From contig JAPDRN010000007.1 in the NCBI GenBank assembly GCA_030247855.1, forward strand, positions 372,001 through 436,000: 64,000 nucleotides of DNA, given 5' to 3'. Position numbers and translations under genes: made by a program. Each line of letters begins with the position of its first letter. The stretch's first letter is position 1. A model generated the notes under the pieces. It was not told where the DNA came from, did no database searches, and worked only from the letters and a program-made list of their open reading frames with translations. Shown here one piece after another: positions 9,677 through 20,784 of this stretch. This stretch comes from Knufia peltigerae. Taxonomy: Eukaryota; Ascomycota; Eurotiomycetes; Chaetothyriales; Trichomeriaceae.

Positions 9677-11662
9677 ATGGAACGGCCAAGATACTTGGGT
9701 GAGAGCTTGTCTAGCAGTATTACGACGGCCTTGCTTTCTCCATCCTTGGATGGTCATTCACCTCTCACTCCACGGATCGGTCGAACTCCGAACAGTTCTC
9801 GTAACCACGACTTGTCCTCGACCTACCGCGGTCCTTCTCCTTCTACCACCGAAGACGACGATGTCTGTCCGATCATCCCTCGCGGGATCACTTTCTCCCT
9901 GCCGGAAGTCACGTCTTTCTCGCAGCAAGGCCAGCCTAGGAAGGATAGACATTCAAGACCGCCCAACCTCAAGCCAGAGTCGCTGCACTTGTCTTCGCTA
10001 TGTCGTGGACAACATGGTGACCATTTTCTGCCACGAAGTGCACTGTCCATCACACCGAGCTTGATAGACCATCCCACGAAACACAGACCCAGTGACGAAG
10101 GACACTATCTCACAACTTTTTCCGCCATAAACCTCATCTTGGGGAAGACCGTCGGTGTCGGTGTCTACTCGGTGCCATCCTCGATTTTTTCCCAAGTAGG
10201 GTCCGTTGGGATGACTCTTCTTGTCTGGGTCGCCGGCGCCATAATCTCCTTCTGTGGACTATCCGTCTATCTGGACCTAGGTACTGCTCTCCCTCGATCC
10301 GGTGGAGAACGAGTTTATCTCGAACGGATCTTCTCTCGACCTCGAATGCTCGCCACGTGCATGTTCATGTCGTACGTTGTCCTCTTGGGCTTCAGCACTC
10401 CGAACTGCATCATTCTCGGCAACTACGCCGTCTCGGCTCTGGGCATACAACCCGCCGTCTGGAACGTTCGTGGTGTAGCGGTGGCCGTGATCTCAATGGC
10501 CTGTGTCATCCACGCACGGGCACCGGCAGCAGGTCTTCGAATAATCAACGTCCTAGGCGTCGGGAAGATGTTGATCCTAGCCGCAGTCATCCTCAGTGGC
10601 CTCGCCAGCGTCGGTCGGATCTTCTCTCCCTCCTCGGCCGTGGGCGACGGCAGTGGTCCGTCGATCGCCGAACAAAACTTCACCTCGATCTGGGCGGGCT
10701 CCAGCTCCAAGCCGTACAACTACGCCACCGCGCTGTTGCAAGTCCTCTACTGCTTCCGCGGCTACAACACGGCCAACCAAGTCATTTCCGAAGTCCGCAA
10801 CCCCATCTCGACGATCAGGGTCGCCGCACCGGTCGCCCTGACCCTGGCCTCGATAGGCTACGTGCTCGCCAACGTCGCGTACTTTTGCGCCGTGGAAAAG
10901 GACGACTTCCGCACCTCCGGCGTCGTCGTCGCCAGCCACTTCCTGCGCAACATCTTTGGCCCCCTGTGGGGTGAGAGGATCCTACCCTGTTTCATCATCG
11001 TCTCGGCATTTGGAAACATCGCCGCCACCTCCTTCGCTCAAGCCCGAGTGAACCAGGAGCTCGGCGCGCAGGAACTCCTCCCAATGTCCGGCTTCTGGCG
11101 CAGCAAGAACGCCAACGGCGCCCCCGGTGCGGGCTTGTTCTTGCACTGGCTCGTCAGCGTTCTTGTGATCGTCCTGCCCCCGCCGGGCGAGATGTATACC
11201 TTTCTCGTCGAGATAGGAGGATACCCCGTGTCTGTCTTGTCCGTCGCCATCTCCGGGGGCCTGTTGTACCTCCAATCGTCCACCGCGGAACGTTGGACGA
11301 GCCCGTGTCCCGCTCGACGCTTCCCCACCGTCATGTTCCTCGCCAGTAACCTGTTGCTGCTCATCTTCCCGTGGATCGACCCAGGCCAAGGGAAGAGTGA
11401 GGGGCCAGAAGGAGCCAATCAAAAATTCGCCTACTACGCGTACCCGGCCACTTCGCTGGCCATCCTCGCCCTGGGTGCCTTGTACTGGGCGTTTTGGCGC
11501 CTGACGCGGCGGCCAGGGACGAAATCCGTGAGCACGCCTCTCCTGCAGGACTGGGTCTCTAGTGGTCGAACTTCGGAGGCGTCCGAGGATGGTAGTACTG
11601 GTTCTCTTGCCGCCACCAGCGACGGCAATGGCGGTGGCGGGAGTATCATTGGGGCGTCTTGA
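9677..11662 (+). CDS. APC-superfamily LAT-type amino-acid permease (Mup1-like)
   Basis: The frame is open from about 9569, but the first ATG is at 9677 in a strong CAGCCATGG context, giving 661 residues and no intron. From about residue 145 the protein shows the TM1 signature of this family (NLILGKTVGVGVYSVPS), then PRSGGE-VYLE, and about twelve hydrophobic segments. This matches the L-type amino-acid transporters of fungi, whose studied member is the high-affinity methionine permease Mup1 at the plasma membrane. The hydrophilic N-terminal tail of about 145 Ser/Pro-rich residues is long; such tails carry ubiquitination and endocytosis signals in Mup1. The C-terminal tail is Ser/Gly-rich. Methionine specificity is inferred from family resemblance only. 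Confidence 0.88.
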   Translation: MERPRYLGESLSSSITTALLSPSLDGHSPLTPRIGRTPNSSRNHDLSSTYRGPSPSTTEDDDVCPIIPRGITFSLPEVTSFSQQGQPRKDRHSRPPNLKPESLHLSSLCRGQHGDHFLPRSALSITPSLIDHPTKHRPSDEGHYLTTFSAINLILGKTVGVGVYSVPSSIFSQVGSVGMTLLVWVAGAIISFCGLSVYLDLGTALPRSGGERVYLERIFSRPRMLATCMFMSYVVLLGFSTPNCIILGNYAVSALGIQPAVWNVRGVAVAVISMACVIHARAPAAGLRIINVLGVGKMLILAAVILSGLASVGRIFSPSSAVGDGSGPSIAEQNFTSIWAGSSSKPYNYATALLQVLYCFRGYNTANQVISEVRNPISTIRVAAPVALTLASIGYVLANVAYFCAVEKDDFRTSGVVVASHFLRNIFGPLWGERILPCFIIVSAFGNIAATSFAQARVNQELGAQELLPMSGFWRSKNANGAPGAGLFLHWLVSVLVIVLPPPGEMYTFLVEIGGYPVSVLSVAISGGLLYLQSSTAERWTSPCPARRFPTVMFLASNLLLLIFPWIDPGQGKSEGPEGANQKFAYYAYPATSLAILALGALYWAFWRLTRRPGTKSVSTPLLQDWVSSGRTSEASEDGSTGSLAATSDGNGGGGSIIGAS

Positions 11663-12116
11663 TCTCCAATGGTGATACTACGTACGGGGTACACGAAGGG
11701 GGCCATCGGTAAGAAGTTGTACAGGGGTGACGCTATATCTACCAAGGTATTTTCTCGTTCGCAGCAACACATATCCACCCTCACAGTAGATGCCTACTTG
11801 GTATAATGGAAATCGTAACATGTCACGATAGAAAGAAAAAAAAGGTTCAAGAATAGTTTCATTCAATCATGATATGCTTCACGAGTTCGACACCTTCGCC
11901 TAGTCCAATATGTAAACCAAGATGTCACAGTCCAAAAGTAACCATTTGGTTAGATCACAACCCGTCATCCGAATCCGAATCCGATTGACATACTCCGAGT
12001 CCCAACTCGTTCCCATTTCATTTCCGCGTGATCGTGACTTTCTTCTTCCTCGACCTCTCGTTTTTTGCACCTCCCCGACCAAACAAATCCCTACGCCATC
12101 GGTATCGGTGTCGGTG
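11663..12116. other. Intergenic between two convergent genes
   Basis: 3' flanks of the permease (+) and the C2H2 regulator (-). It holds A-rich runs and short imperfect repeats (CCGAATCCGAATCCGAT near 11968; GGTATCGGTGTCGGTGTC just after the regulator stop). No gene seen. Confidence 0.6.
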
Positions 12117-14474
12117 TCATAAAGCAATCTCGGTCGTAATGTACATTTTTTGAAAATCCTCGAGTAGATCATGAACTTGTTGCATACTCGTTTCGTCATA
12201 TTTCCCCAACATCGGTTCCACGGTAGGTGTGGCCCCAGAGGAGTCGTCGCCTGCCGTGCTTGCGCCGCCCTCATTCTGCCTGTGATCACCACCGCGGACC
12301 GTTTCGTCTGACCGCTTCTTCGATATCTTCTCCAACATGAAACTGGCGAGAAGCCAATACTCGGCGGCGTGGCGGATGAAACCTATCCTCCTCCAAAGAT
12401 CTCGACAAGAGACCTCTTCTTCGCTTACGGTCGAGTAGCGTGGCTTCATCAGGGATTGGGCCTGGTAGATCAACCACGCCTCTCGCCAATTGTGGATCGC
12501 GTTGCGGACGGGGATCAGTTGACCGTGACAACCTAGGGAATTCTGATAGTGGAAGATGAGAGAATGCAAAGCTACATGTGTGTACATCGGTGTCAGTGTT
12601 TGTGGAAATGGCGAGCAAGGTATGACTGAATGCATTGAACGGTGACCCAAAAACATACCTGATGTCATGGAAAACAGATTCAAAGGACCCAAGTCTGCAA
12701 GTGCGAGAAGCTGTTTTTGTGGAATGCGACCGGCGTCTTTGCACAAAAGTTCAACGGCAGAACAAAGATCCTTGATGCTGTCGGATTCTCGTTTGAGCTC
12801 TAAATCGCCTTGAATTTGGTCCCAACACGCCCGTGCGGTACCAGCTTGGTAAGTGGCCTCTGTGCAAGCCATGTGCATCTTCATCTCCTTGATCACCAGT
12901 CGCGGAGGAAGATTGTTGAATATGACAAACGCCGTGTCGATGAGAAATATCCACAAAAAGACACTGTACCCCCCAAAAATATGTCACTTGTCAGTAAAAT
13001 GCGTTGCCTGTGTGAGAGCATTGCTCCTTACCGGATGAGTTCTTCTCTGAGGACGAATTCTGCCCAGACAAAGTCGTTGGCGGTCAGTTGCGAATAATCG
13101 CGGTGTTGAGCGGTGTGGATGCCAATGTCTCTTGCCACGCTGACGAGGGTACTGAATCTTTCCCGCCGGGCACGTCGCCGACTCTTGTCAATGCCTTCCC
13201 AGTTTTGAAAAAGGAGCACCATATAAGCCGCCTGCAAAGCTTGAATCTTGTTCCTTGACGAGCTGAAATGCTTGGATCCATATTCTACGGAGAAATCGCT
13301 GTCTCCCAGCAAGTCATCATCGGTGAAGACGAGCTCTTCGATGCAGTTGAACCACATCTTCGCATTATCTCGATCTTCTGCGTCCGGGGAGAGACATGCT
13401 CCTTTTGTGGCAGGTCAGCACGTTTACAATCCAAGGTATTGACACAATGGGTGACTCACCTATCAATGTCATTGTCGCGACGAGAATCGACTTCGATGCC
13501 AACACGTCAAACGTTGGTCTGTGTAGGAAATTCACTTGAGGATGCCAGAAAGCCCAATAGAGGGACAAATATTTCCGGATCTGGGGAGGCGAGAAGAAGC
13601 GTAAACTCATATGATGCAGTAACGGAGTCCATTCATGTGTCACAATACTTCTGCGTGACTTGACGACAATGACCTTTCTTATCAGTGAAGTAATTTCATT
13701 CGTGACCGCAGCATAGGGATCGGCTATCCATGACGAGGCAATTCGAGCCACTCCACAATCGTTCCCATTCCATGGGTCATGTTCCAGGTATGGCAACGAG
13801 TTGAAAGGTGTCAAATCAGAAGGACTTGATTGGAGAAATGCGCCAAAGGCATCGTCCCTCCCAGTACCTTGACATTCCCAGCATCCGGAAAGCATATGAC
13901 ACCGCTGGTTGAGAGTGCCGCAATCAAAGGACTGCACTAGTCCGTAATTGCTGGTGAAGTCATTGAGAAACTGGAATCTATGCTTCTTGATATCCTGAGA
14001 CGCGTCCGGAGGTAGCGAATTTTCTGGATCAACGCTCAAAATGTCGGCCCATGGTATGTCAGAAAAGCCATCCGAGAAGGCAAACTCTGAAGTGGCATCG
14101 GCGACGACATCCCAATTGCCAGGCGGCGGCATGAGTGGTTGGTTCAATACACCAGCCCCGACATTGGTCATGAGCGATGGCTCAAGAGGTGGCGGTGTGA
14201 TGAGCTCTGTGGCCATCGAGAAGTCGCCAACCACCCCATTGTTGACATTCTCATTAACGGTACAAACGGATGGCTTTCTCCGTTGCGCTGGTGGAACTCC
14301 TTCACATGTCTTCAGGTGCCGTTTGAGCACATCGGACCGTTGGAAAGAGCTCTCACATTGGTGACATCTATGTGGGCGGTCGGGGCGGTGGGAGAAGAAG
14401 TGCCTCCGGAGATGCTCCGGTCGCTTATAAGATTTGGTGCAGATTGGACAGGTGTGGGATGAGTTGTTGGTCAT
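12117..14474 (-). CDS. C2H2 zinc-finger regulator with fungal transcription-factor domain
   Basis: Four exons in transcript order: 14474-13460, 13401-13032, 12963-12659 and 12571-12117 (introns 58, 68 and 87 nt; donors GTGAGT, GTAAGG, GTATGT), giving 714 residues. The first ATG is at 14474; the frame upstream has only a TTG. Two adjacent fingers near the N-terminus bind DNA: CPICTKSY...HFFSH is a full C2H2, and CHQCESSF...HLKTC ends in Cys (C2HC), as often seen in this class. The rest resembles the fungal-specific regulatory domain, with a Phe-Asp-Val-Leu-Ala segment at the exon 1 end and WFNCIEELVF in exon 2. It diverges from the P450 at 15407, so it may control that gene and its neighbours; this is inference. 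Confidence 0.88.
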
Positions 14475-15406
14475 AGTGGCGACATTGCTCTTCAACAGGA
14501 CTTATCAGGGTGATTGGAGTTGTAATTGTGCAGGAGTGATGTGACATCTGTGATAGCACCAGGTCCAAGTACAAGTTTATCCACAAACACAGACACTGTA
14601 TCGGTACAGATGCAGGTCTAGAAGCGAAGAAGCGAGAGAAGAAACCAGAAGGTAGAAAATTCCCCGCATTCGCCGCTTCCGAAGAGAAAAAATCTGGGGA
14701 TGGTGGGTGTGAATCTCAACTCCGGATCAGTCAAGAAGGATACTGGGGGTTGACCCGATCCCACATAGTCTGGAGAATTCGTATTCAAGAATCAAAAACA
14801 ATCAGACAGCGGAATGAAAGAACGGGTAGAGGGAAATGATTGAACTTGGTGTTGCTGTTGCAGAAGTTGGTTTCACGTGACTGGGCAATTGCTCCGGATG
14901 ACTAATCGGGTAATTCAATGTCGGTCATTGGTCTTCGACTCCATCAACCAAACGACAGCCTCACAGTCAAGCCAAATACAGCGAATACAATAACAAGAAC
15001 ACGAGCGGTGAGACTTGTTGAGACGCCGGCGAGGCCAAGACAGCCCCCCATGGGCTCCCCAGAGCATCCCACCACCAGACAGCTGTCGTTTCATCCCACA
15101 AGGAGCACAACCCAAGGCTGCCCACCTCCACTTGGTGCATCCCGTATGCGCAGATCTTTCCCCGGGTATGAGGGCGTCTTAGCGTAAATTGGATAGCCAA
15201 TGGGCATACGCCAATATGGACATACCAGGCTCTCGACCAAGGTGAACGAGCATTTGGCTGTGTTGCTATATAACGACTCAAGGTCGAGTGAGATGATCAA
15301 GATGTTCGACCCAACCTCGGAGCGTCTGTTCATATACGCAAGGCACTTGGCACGAGTTTTCTTCGTTCCCTTGGACAAAAATACTCGTTCGCCAATCTAG
15401 AACGGG
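14475..15406. other. Divergent promoter region between the C2H2 regulator and the P450
   Basis: No gene seen in 932 bases. It contains a perfect TCACGTGA palindrome (14873-14880) and a CCAAT-containing stretch near 15189-15207. Open frames between 14915 and 15400 overlap on both strands and look random. Confidence 0.6.
14873..14880. promoter_or_regulatory. TCACGTGA palindrome (E-box-like site)
   Basis: Perfect eight-base palindrome containing CACGTG, the core bound by bHLH factors (Cbf1 type) in fungi. It lies 399 bases upstream of the regulator ATG and 527 upstream of the P450 ATG. Function is inferred from the motif alone and such a core can occur by chance. Confidence 0.35.
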
Positions 15407-17161
15407 ATGGAGCGAGTCACAATGCTTCCACCGCATATCATGCTCGCCGTGACCCTCGTGGTTGGCTATCTCACCTACCTGGCCTTCACTACAGGTCGAA
15501 GACCCAAAGACTTTCCACCTGGGCCTCCCACGGTTCCCATCCTCGGGAATATCCATCAGATGCCTGCCCGAGATGCACCGTTGCAGTTCGAGAAGTGGGC
15601 TCGCGAATACGGTCCAGTATACAGCTTGATGCTGGGCACAAAGACCATGATTGTGTTGTCGACCGATGAAGCAGTGAAGGAGTTGCTGGACAGGCGAAGT
15701 GGCTACTACTCGGATAGACAAGAGATGTACATCGGACAAAAACTCTGCAGTGGTGACAACCGAATGTTGATGATGGTTAGTTATCACCAGTATCCCTGAG
15801 CATATGAGTTGGTTCACGCTTGCTAAGCTACACTTCATAGGGTTACGGACCACGATGGCGAGGTGTATGGACAATTGCTCCAGCTATGCATACTAAATGG
15901 CTGACACCCCCCTTTACAGTTCCGCAAGATGTGTCACGCTCTTCTCAACATCCAAGCAGCCAAGTCTTACGTTCCATATCAGATGCTCGAGAACAAGCAA
16001 ATGTTACATGAGTTTCTCCACAAGCCCGACGACTTTATCAAGCATATTCGACGCTACTCCAACGCCCTGACCACCACCATGGTTTACGGCTGGCGAACAC
16101 CGACGTATGAGGACCCAAAAATGATGCAGCTATTTGAAGGGTTCTCCAAGTTTGCCGCCATCAACCAGACCGGCGCATCTGCTCTGTTCGAATTCTTCCC
16201 TCTTCTTAGATGGATTCCTGACATTCTTTCTCCGACCAAGCGACAGGCCAAGGAGTTGCACCGCCACGAACGAGAACTGTACCTCGGCCACTGGTTGAAC
16301 GCCAAGGCAGCCATCAAAGAGGGGAGCATACGTCCGTGTTTCTGCGTCGGGATGGCCGAGGCCCAGAAGTCGGACGGTTTCAGCGACGACCAAGCCGCGT
16401 ATATTGCCGGCACTCTTCTCGAGGCAGGCTCAGACACGACCTCTAGCACTTTGGTCGGCTTCGTATTGGCCATGCTTCTCTACCCCGAGGTGCAGAAGAA
16501 GGCACAGGCTGAGATTGATCAACTCGTTGGGGACCGGCTGCCGACAATGGATGACGAACCCCAGCTTCAATACGTCCGTGGCGTTATCAAGGAGAGCCTT
16601 CGGTGGGCCCCCACCACGCCCCTCGGAGGCGTTCCTCACGCCGTCACCAAGGACGACGAGTACCTGGGCTACCGCATCCCCAAAGGCGCAGGAGTAGTCA
16701 ACAACGCATGGTCCATCCACATGGATCCCAAGAGACACCCGGAGCCGAGGAAATTCGAACCGATGAGGTACGCAGAGGATACACAGAGTCTTTCAGATTC
16801 GGCGGCCAACCCTGACGGCAGCAAGCGTGACCAGTTCACGTTTGGTGCGGGCCGTCGTATCTGTCAAGGTATCCACGTCGCCGAAAGGAGTTTGTTTCTT
16901 GCCGTGTCTCGTATCCTGTGGGCGTTCAACATCGAGCCAGCAAAGGACGCATCGGGAAACCCAATCATTCCGGACCAGGAAAAGTTCACTCAGGGGTTCG
17001 TGTGTATGCCTGAGCCGTTCCCTGCCTCCATCAAGGCCCGGTCCCCGGGAAGAGCTAAGCTTGTGGACGAAGAATGGTTCGAGGCCGAGAAGGAATTTTT
17101 GGACCCAGGCACGAAACAATGGTTGAAGACACCTCCTGGTGTGATGGGTGAGAAGGTATGA
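15407..17161 (+). CDS. Cytochrome P450 monooxygenase
   Basis: Three exons: 15407-15775, 15841-15864 and 15920-17161 (introns 65 and 55 nt), giving 544 residues. The 24-nt middle exon restores the helix-C stretch GYGPRWRGFRK, with the conserved W-R and R-K pairs. Other P450 marks are an N-terminal membrane anchor (about residues 8-28), the proline hinge PPGPP, the oxygen-binding I-helix AGSDTT (300-305), ExxR (Glu356-Arg359) and the haem loop FTFGAGRRIC with ligand Cys446. It would be an ER-anchored, NADPH-reductase-dependent oxygenase. The haem-loop sequence resembles fungal secondary-metabolism P450s, but I cannot assign a CYP family or substrate. It is divergent from a C2H2 regulator and followed by a DUF7704 gene and an FAD monooxygenase. 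Confidence 0.93.
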
Positions 17162-17755
17162 AGAGGTTCTTTTTTGTAGGAGAGTACGACAATCTTTGAA
17201 TGAGGGTCGAGTATGAGCATGAGTATGAGGCTGCAGGCTCCGGCCTACGGGCTACCTGGTTGCCAGTATTTTTACGACTTGTCTTCAGTTTGGTTTGATA
17301 GGTAAATACCTTGTGTTTTCGTATCACACAAGGACCTCCTGTACCTGGATTGAATCGATCCAACAGTTATCGTCACGTCAGTCATTCGAGAAAAGTGCCC
17401 AGTACCTCATCTGTTCCCACTCTTGATAAAATGTTCTTCAAGCCTCGTGTATCGTTAGTCGTTCAAATGACCCTTGGAGCCAAGATATGTTCCATCTTAC
17501 GACGTGCATACTTTTTACTCGACGGATATCAAGCGGTAAGCACTTCACATTGCATGATACTCTTACTCCCTACTTCCTTCCAGGATTCATCTCACGTATC
17601 TACTTATCCGACGAACGATCCTCAAGCCTCGCATATATCAAACCCAAGAACAAACAGTCGCTTGACTTGATCACTTTTCCTTTCGACTAGACACGACTCA
17701 AACTCACAAACCTGATTTCAACACCGTCACGGCAACGACCAAACAACGAACGACA
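17162..17755. other. Intergenic between P450 and DUF7704 gene
   Basis: P450 3' flank and promoter of the small membrane protein. Open frames here are short and unsupported; no repeat or RNA gene seen. Confidence 0.6.
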
Positions 17756-18238
17756 ATGGCAACAACGGTGAAAACGACGCAACAGTCGATCCCTCGGTTC
17801 TACCGAACCTTTTTTACGAGCATCGACCCGGTCATCGCTTCGAGCGGCGTCATTGCGAATTTGTTTTTCCCTTCCTTGATCCTGAAGTCCTACACCGCCA
17901 CCCCCAAACTCCCCCCAACCACAGAGACGGTGGCCCTCCTTCACGGATCGGCAGGGTGTCTCTTGTCGACCATGTTTTTGCAAATCGTCCTTCTCCGTCT
18001 CAAGTCCTCCGACATGACCGTGTGGCGCTGTTTGCAGACGAGTATCTTGATTCAAGACGTCGCGCTCATCTCTTCCTTGTTCGTGGCCGTCGCAGATCAA
18101 GGGAGGGGAGTTACAACCTTGACAGCCGAGGAATTCGGGAATCTGGGTGCCTTGCTAGGCGTCGGAGGGATCCGGGTTGCTTTTTTGATGCGGCTGGGCT
18201 TTGAGGATGATGAGCATGGCGATAAGAAGAGGGTGTGA
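17756..18238 (+). CDS. Small four-helix membrane protein, DUF7704-like
   Basis: Single-exon gene of 160 residues, ATG in an ACAATGG context. The N-terminal IPRFYRTFFTSIDPVIASSG is typical of a widespread fungal family of unknown function (DUF7704), in which FYR-F-F-xxDP-xA-SG starts the first membrane helix. Further hydrophobic stretches follow near residues 60-80, 95-115 and 130-148, so four membrane helices are likely. The tail is short and charged. No enzymatic residues are evident. Members are often seen near metabolic genes, and here it lies between a P450 and an FAD monooxygenase, but its role is unknown. Confidence 0.8.
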   Translation: MATTVKTTQQSIPRFYRTFFTSIDPVIASSGVIANLFFPSLILKSYTATPKLPPTTETVALLHGSAGCLLSTMFLQIVLLRLKSSDMTVWRCLQTSILIQDVALISSLFVAVADQGRGVTTLTAEEFGNLGALLGVGGIRVAFLMRLGFEDDEHGDKKRV

Positions 18239-18537
18239 GGGATATGAAACTGAGAGGCCTGAGAATAGGATGCCGGGTTGCATTGTTCCAAGGTTACTTA
18301 TCACGAATTACGATGATGGACACGGCTGGAGGGAGTAATGTAATACGAACGTAAGAGGCTACAGCAATGATCTAAATAGTCTAAAAGGCTGTCGACGTAA
18401 CCCGTCACCCGAAAAAAACAGGAGTCTTTCGTCCTCGTCATATGAGGAATCAAATCATGATAGTCTACTAGTCTATTGAAACTTGACCCAGCCGAAAATA
18501 CCACGTCGACGTACTACGTACGCCATTACACTCAGTC

Positions 18538-19808
18538 TCACACCGTCGCCACATATCTCAAGGGTGGTGGTGGCATGTCAGCGCCCAAGACTTTGCTCAT
18601 CTGCTCACCAGAAGCGTGACTCCCCACGACCTTTTGCTTTCCTCTGGGACAAATGATGCAGGAGTAGGCTTGAACCAACGAGACCACTTCGAGTTCGTTT
18701 CCGAGATTCCCGGCATTGATCAACAGGGACGCCAAATCACAGACATCCAGCAGCGCCGTATTGGCACCTGCACCTTGGAACGGCATCATCGCGTGTGCAG
18801 CGTCTCCTGCCAAGGTCACCCTCCCGACAGGCAACCTGGGAGGCGGGACGAACTCGACAAACTTTAGAGCTGGGGTGATGATTCCTTCGACACCGGCGGT
18901 GCGGATGATGTCGGTCAGGAAGTCGGGCAGACCTTTTGTCTGGGCGAGGGCTTTGTCGTAGAGTGATTCCGGACTCGCCGAGGCCGTCCAGGCTGTCTCC
19001 TCTGCAGCGTCAGGAGGCTGATAACAGACGGCGTAGTAGTACTCTGCCGAGGATTCGTCCGGTTCAATCGATAGCAAGGCGACGAGATATCTAAGGTCTC
19101 TTTTGCCGGCTATCAGTCCCGCACTGCCGAGTTCGTGCAAGTGTTGGAACTTTTCGCGAGGCAGCGTCGCAGATCCCATGATGGGCACAAAGGGGGCAAA
19201 GTTCGAAGACTGTTGAAGGAGTTGTGTTCGGACACGCGATGAAGCACCGTCAGCCCCCACGAGGATGCTGCCACGAGCACTCGTGCCATCGTTGAAGTGG
19301 GCAGTTACTCCGTCGGCATCTTCTTCATAGTGTGTGAACTGCTTGTCGGTGGAGATAGGGATGTCCTGTGCGAGATATTCCCGTAGCCTCTCCCGTCGGC
19401 ATCGAAGGATATGTCCAGGCTGATCACTCGGTACACCACCGATGCTTGCTATCATGTCCCCGGTGCAGGCGTCCAGTATGGTAGCCCCGTCGAGAACGCC
19501 GATGTTTGCATTGACGCTGATGGAGTGGAGGTCACCAAGACTAGTTGGAAGAAGCCTTTTCAACCTCGACAAGCATCTGAGGAAAGGAAAAAGGGGTCAG
19601 CCAAGTCTCACTTCTTCAAGTCCCCCCTCAACACCTTCGGAGAGACTTACTCGTTCAATGCAACAGCCCAGCCTTGTTGACGACTATGTAGTTCTTGATC
19701 TCTTTCGAAAACTTGAAAAGGGATCCCATTTGCCTGAAGGATCTGGCCGAGTGCTAAACCTCCTAAACCTCCACCAATGATCAGGACTTGATTGTCAGAG
19801 GTGTTCAT
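18538..19808 (-). CDS. FAD-dependent monooxygenase (PHBH/salicylate-hydroxylase fold)
   Basis: Two exons, 19808-19651 and 19576-18538 (74-nt intron, GTAAGT...TTTCCTCAG), giving 398 residues. The frame upstream of 19808 has only a GTG. The start VLIIGGGLGGLALG is the Rossmann dinucleotide fingerprint (GxGxxG at 12-17). VGADGASSRVR is the DG motif that contacts FAD and NADPH, and VTLAGDAAHAMMPFQGAGAN (about 305-324) is the GD motif that holds the FAD ribityl chain. These three in order define class A flavin monooxygenases, which hydroxylate aromatic or other activated rings. Substrate unknown. It converges with the DUF7704 gene and sits near a P450, so a shared oxidative pathway is plausible but unproven. 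Confidence 0.88.
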
Positions 19809-20784
19809 TGCGATTGTCAAGAGAATATTGATCTTTTGCTTTTGGGAACGATCGAGAGCCACTTCTATTGCGGTGGATTTGCTTGAAACAACAGTTGAAG
19901 GATAAAATAGAAAGATGCAAAAAAAGCGGAGCTACAAAAGAAGAAAGATGCGGATCATCATCATCATCATCACCACCGTCATCATCTCACATGCATCTGT
20001 CTTCTCCCTTGAGAAAATTCTTTCGACGAATTGCCGTTGAGTCAAAGGTCAGATTCTCGTTATGCTCATCCCTGGATATGAGCCAGCGCTCCAACTCCGG
20101 CACCCAACTGTGGCCAGAATGCTGCCAGCAATGTCAATCGTACAGTAGTCAAGGTGACAATGCGGTGACTGAAAATCCCTGAGCAGATCCTTTAGTTACC
20201 TGGTGCTGTTAGTTCCAATCAATATGTTTCAGCGATCGGCGTCGGTTGTCTGAAACCTGTGATTTTCATGATGATTGGTGTCATAAAATACAGGGCCTGC
20301 CTGAAGTCGGCCTTGATAAGGTCCGTGGGAGTCCTGATGAAGGACTTGTATACGAGGTATACCTTGTCCCTTCGGCTCTACCTAATAGCATGATGATTCG
20401 TTGGGTCAATGTGATACGTGGACACTCAAGTAAATGTACTATACCATGTCAACAGCCTCACCTCCTTTCACCGATTGTAGTTGCTATTTTGGCCTGGTGT
20501 CTCACGCCCGTACCACAGAAGGAGTCAAACTTGTTGAGAGGTGGAAGATTACCGAGTGGAAACCTGCATTTATAGTAGAGTCTGATGGCTACAGGGAGAG
20601 GACCTGGTCGTCAGCTGGGTACCGTAATACGGAGTGTGTTGACGGATACTGGCCGATGTTTACGGCCACTCGGCTAAGTTGCCCCTTATCTCCACACGAA
20701 TATGATCTCACAGTGCATTGTCGCATGTGCTTTTTCCACTCAGAACGGCTTCTCTCCCTTTATGACTCGTCTCACAATGATGAG
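19809..20784. other. Divergent promoter region between FAD monooxygenase and CLP1
   Basis: No gene supported. It has an ATC trinucleotide run (19954-19972). An open frame continues upstream of the CLP1 ATG from about 20434, but its peptide is unlike Clp1 N-termini, so it is treated as 5' flank. Confidence 0.55.
19954..19972. repeat. ATC trinucleotide microsatellite
   Basis: About six ATC units followed by interrupted ACC/ATC triplets, in the 5' flank of the FAD monooxygenase gene. A simple-sequence repeat with no assigned function. Confidence 0.8.

Noticed and set aside
10357..11422. Long open frames on other frames and on the minus strand across the permease gene
   Set aside because: They are GC-biased shadows of the real coding frame, with Arg/Pro-rich peptides lacking any domain.
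20434..20784. In-frame upstream extension of CLP1
   Set aside because: The extension peptide is unlike Clp1 N-termini, while the ATG at 20785 gives the typical short start and matches expected length.
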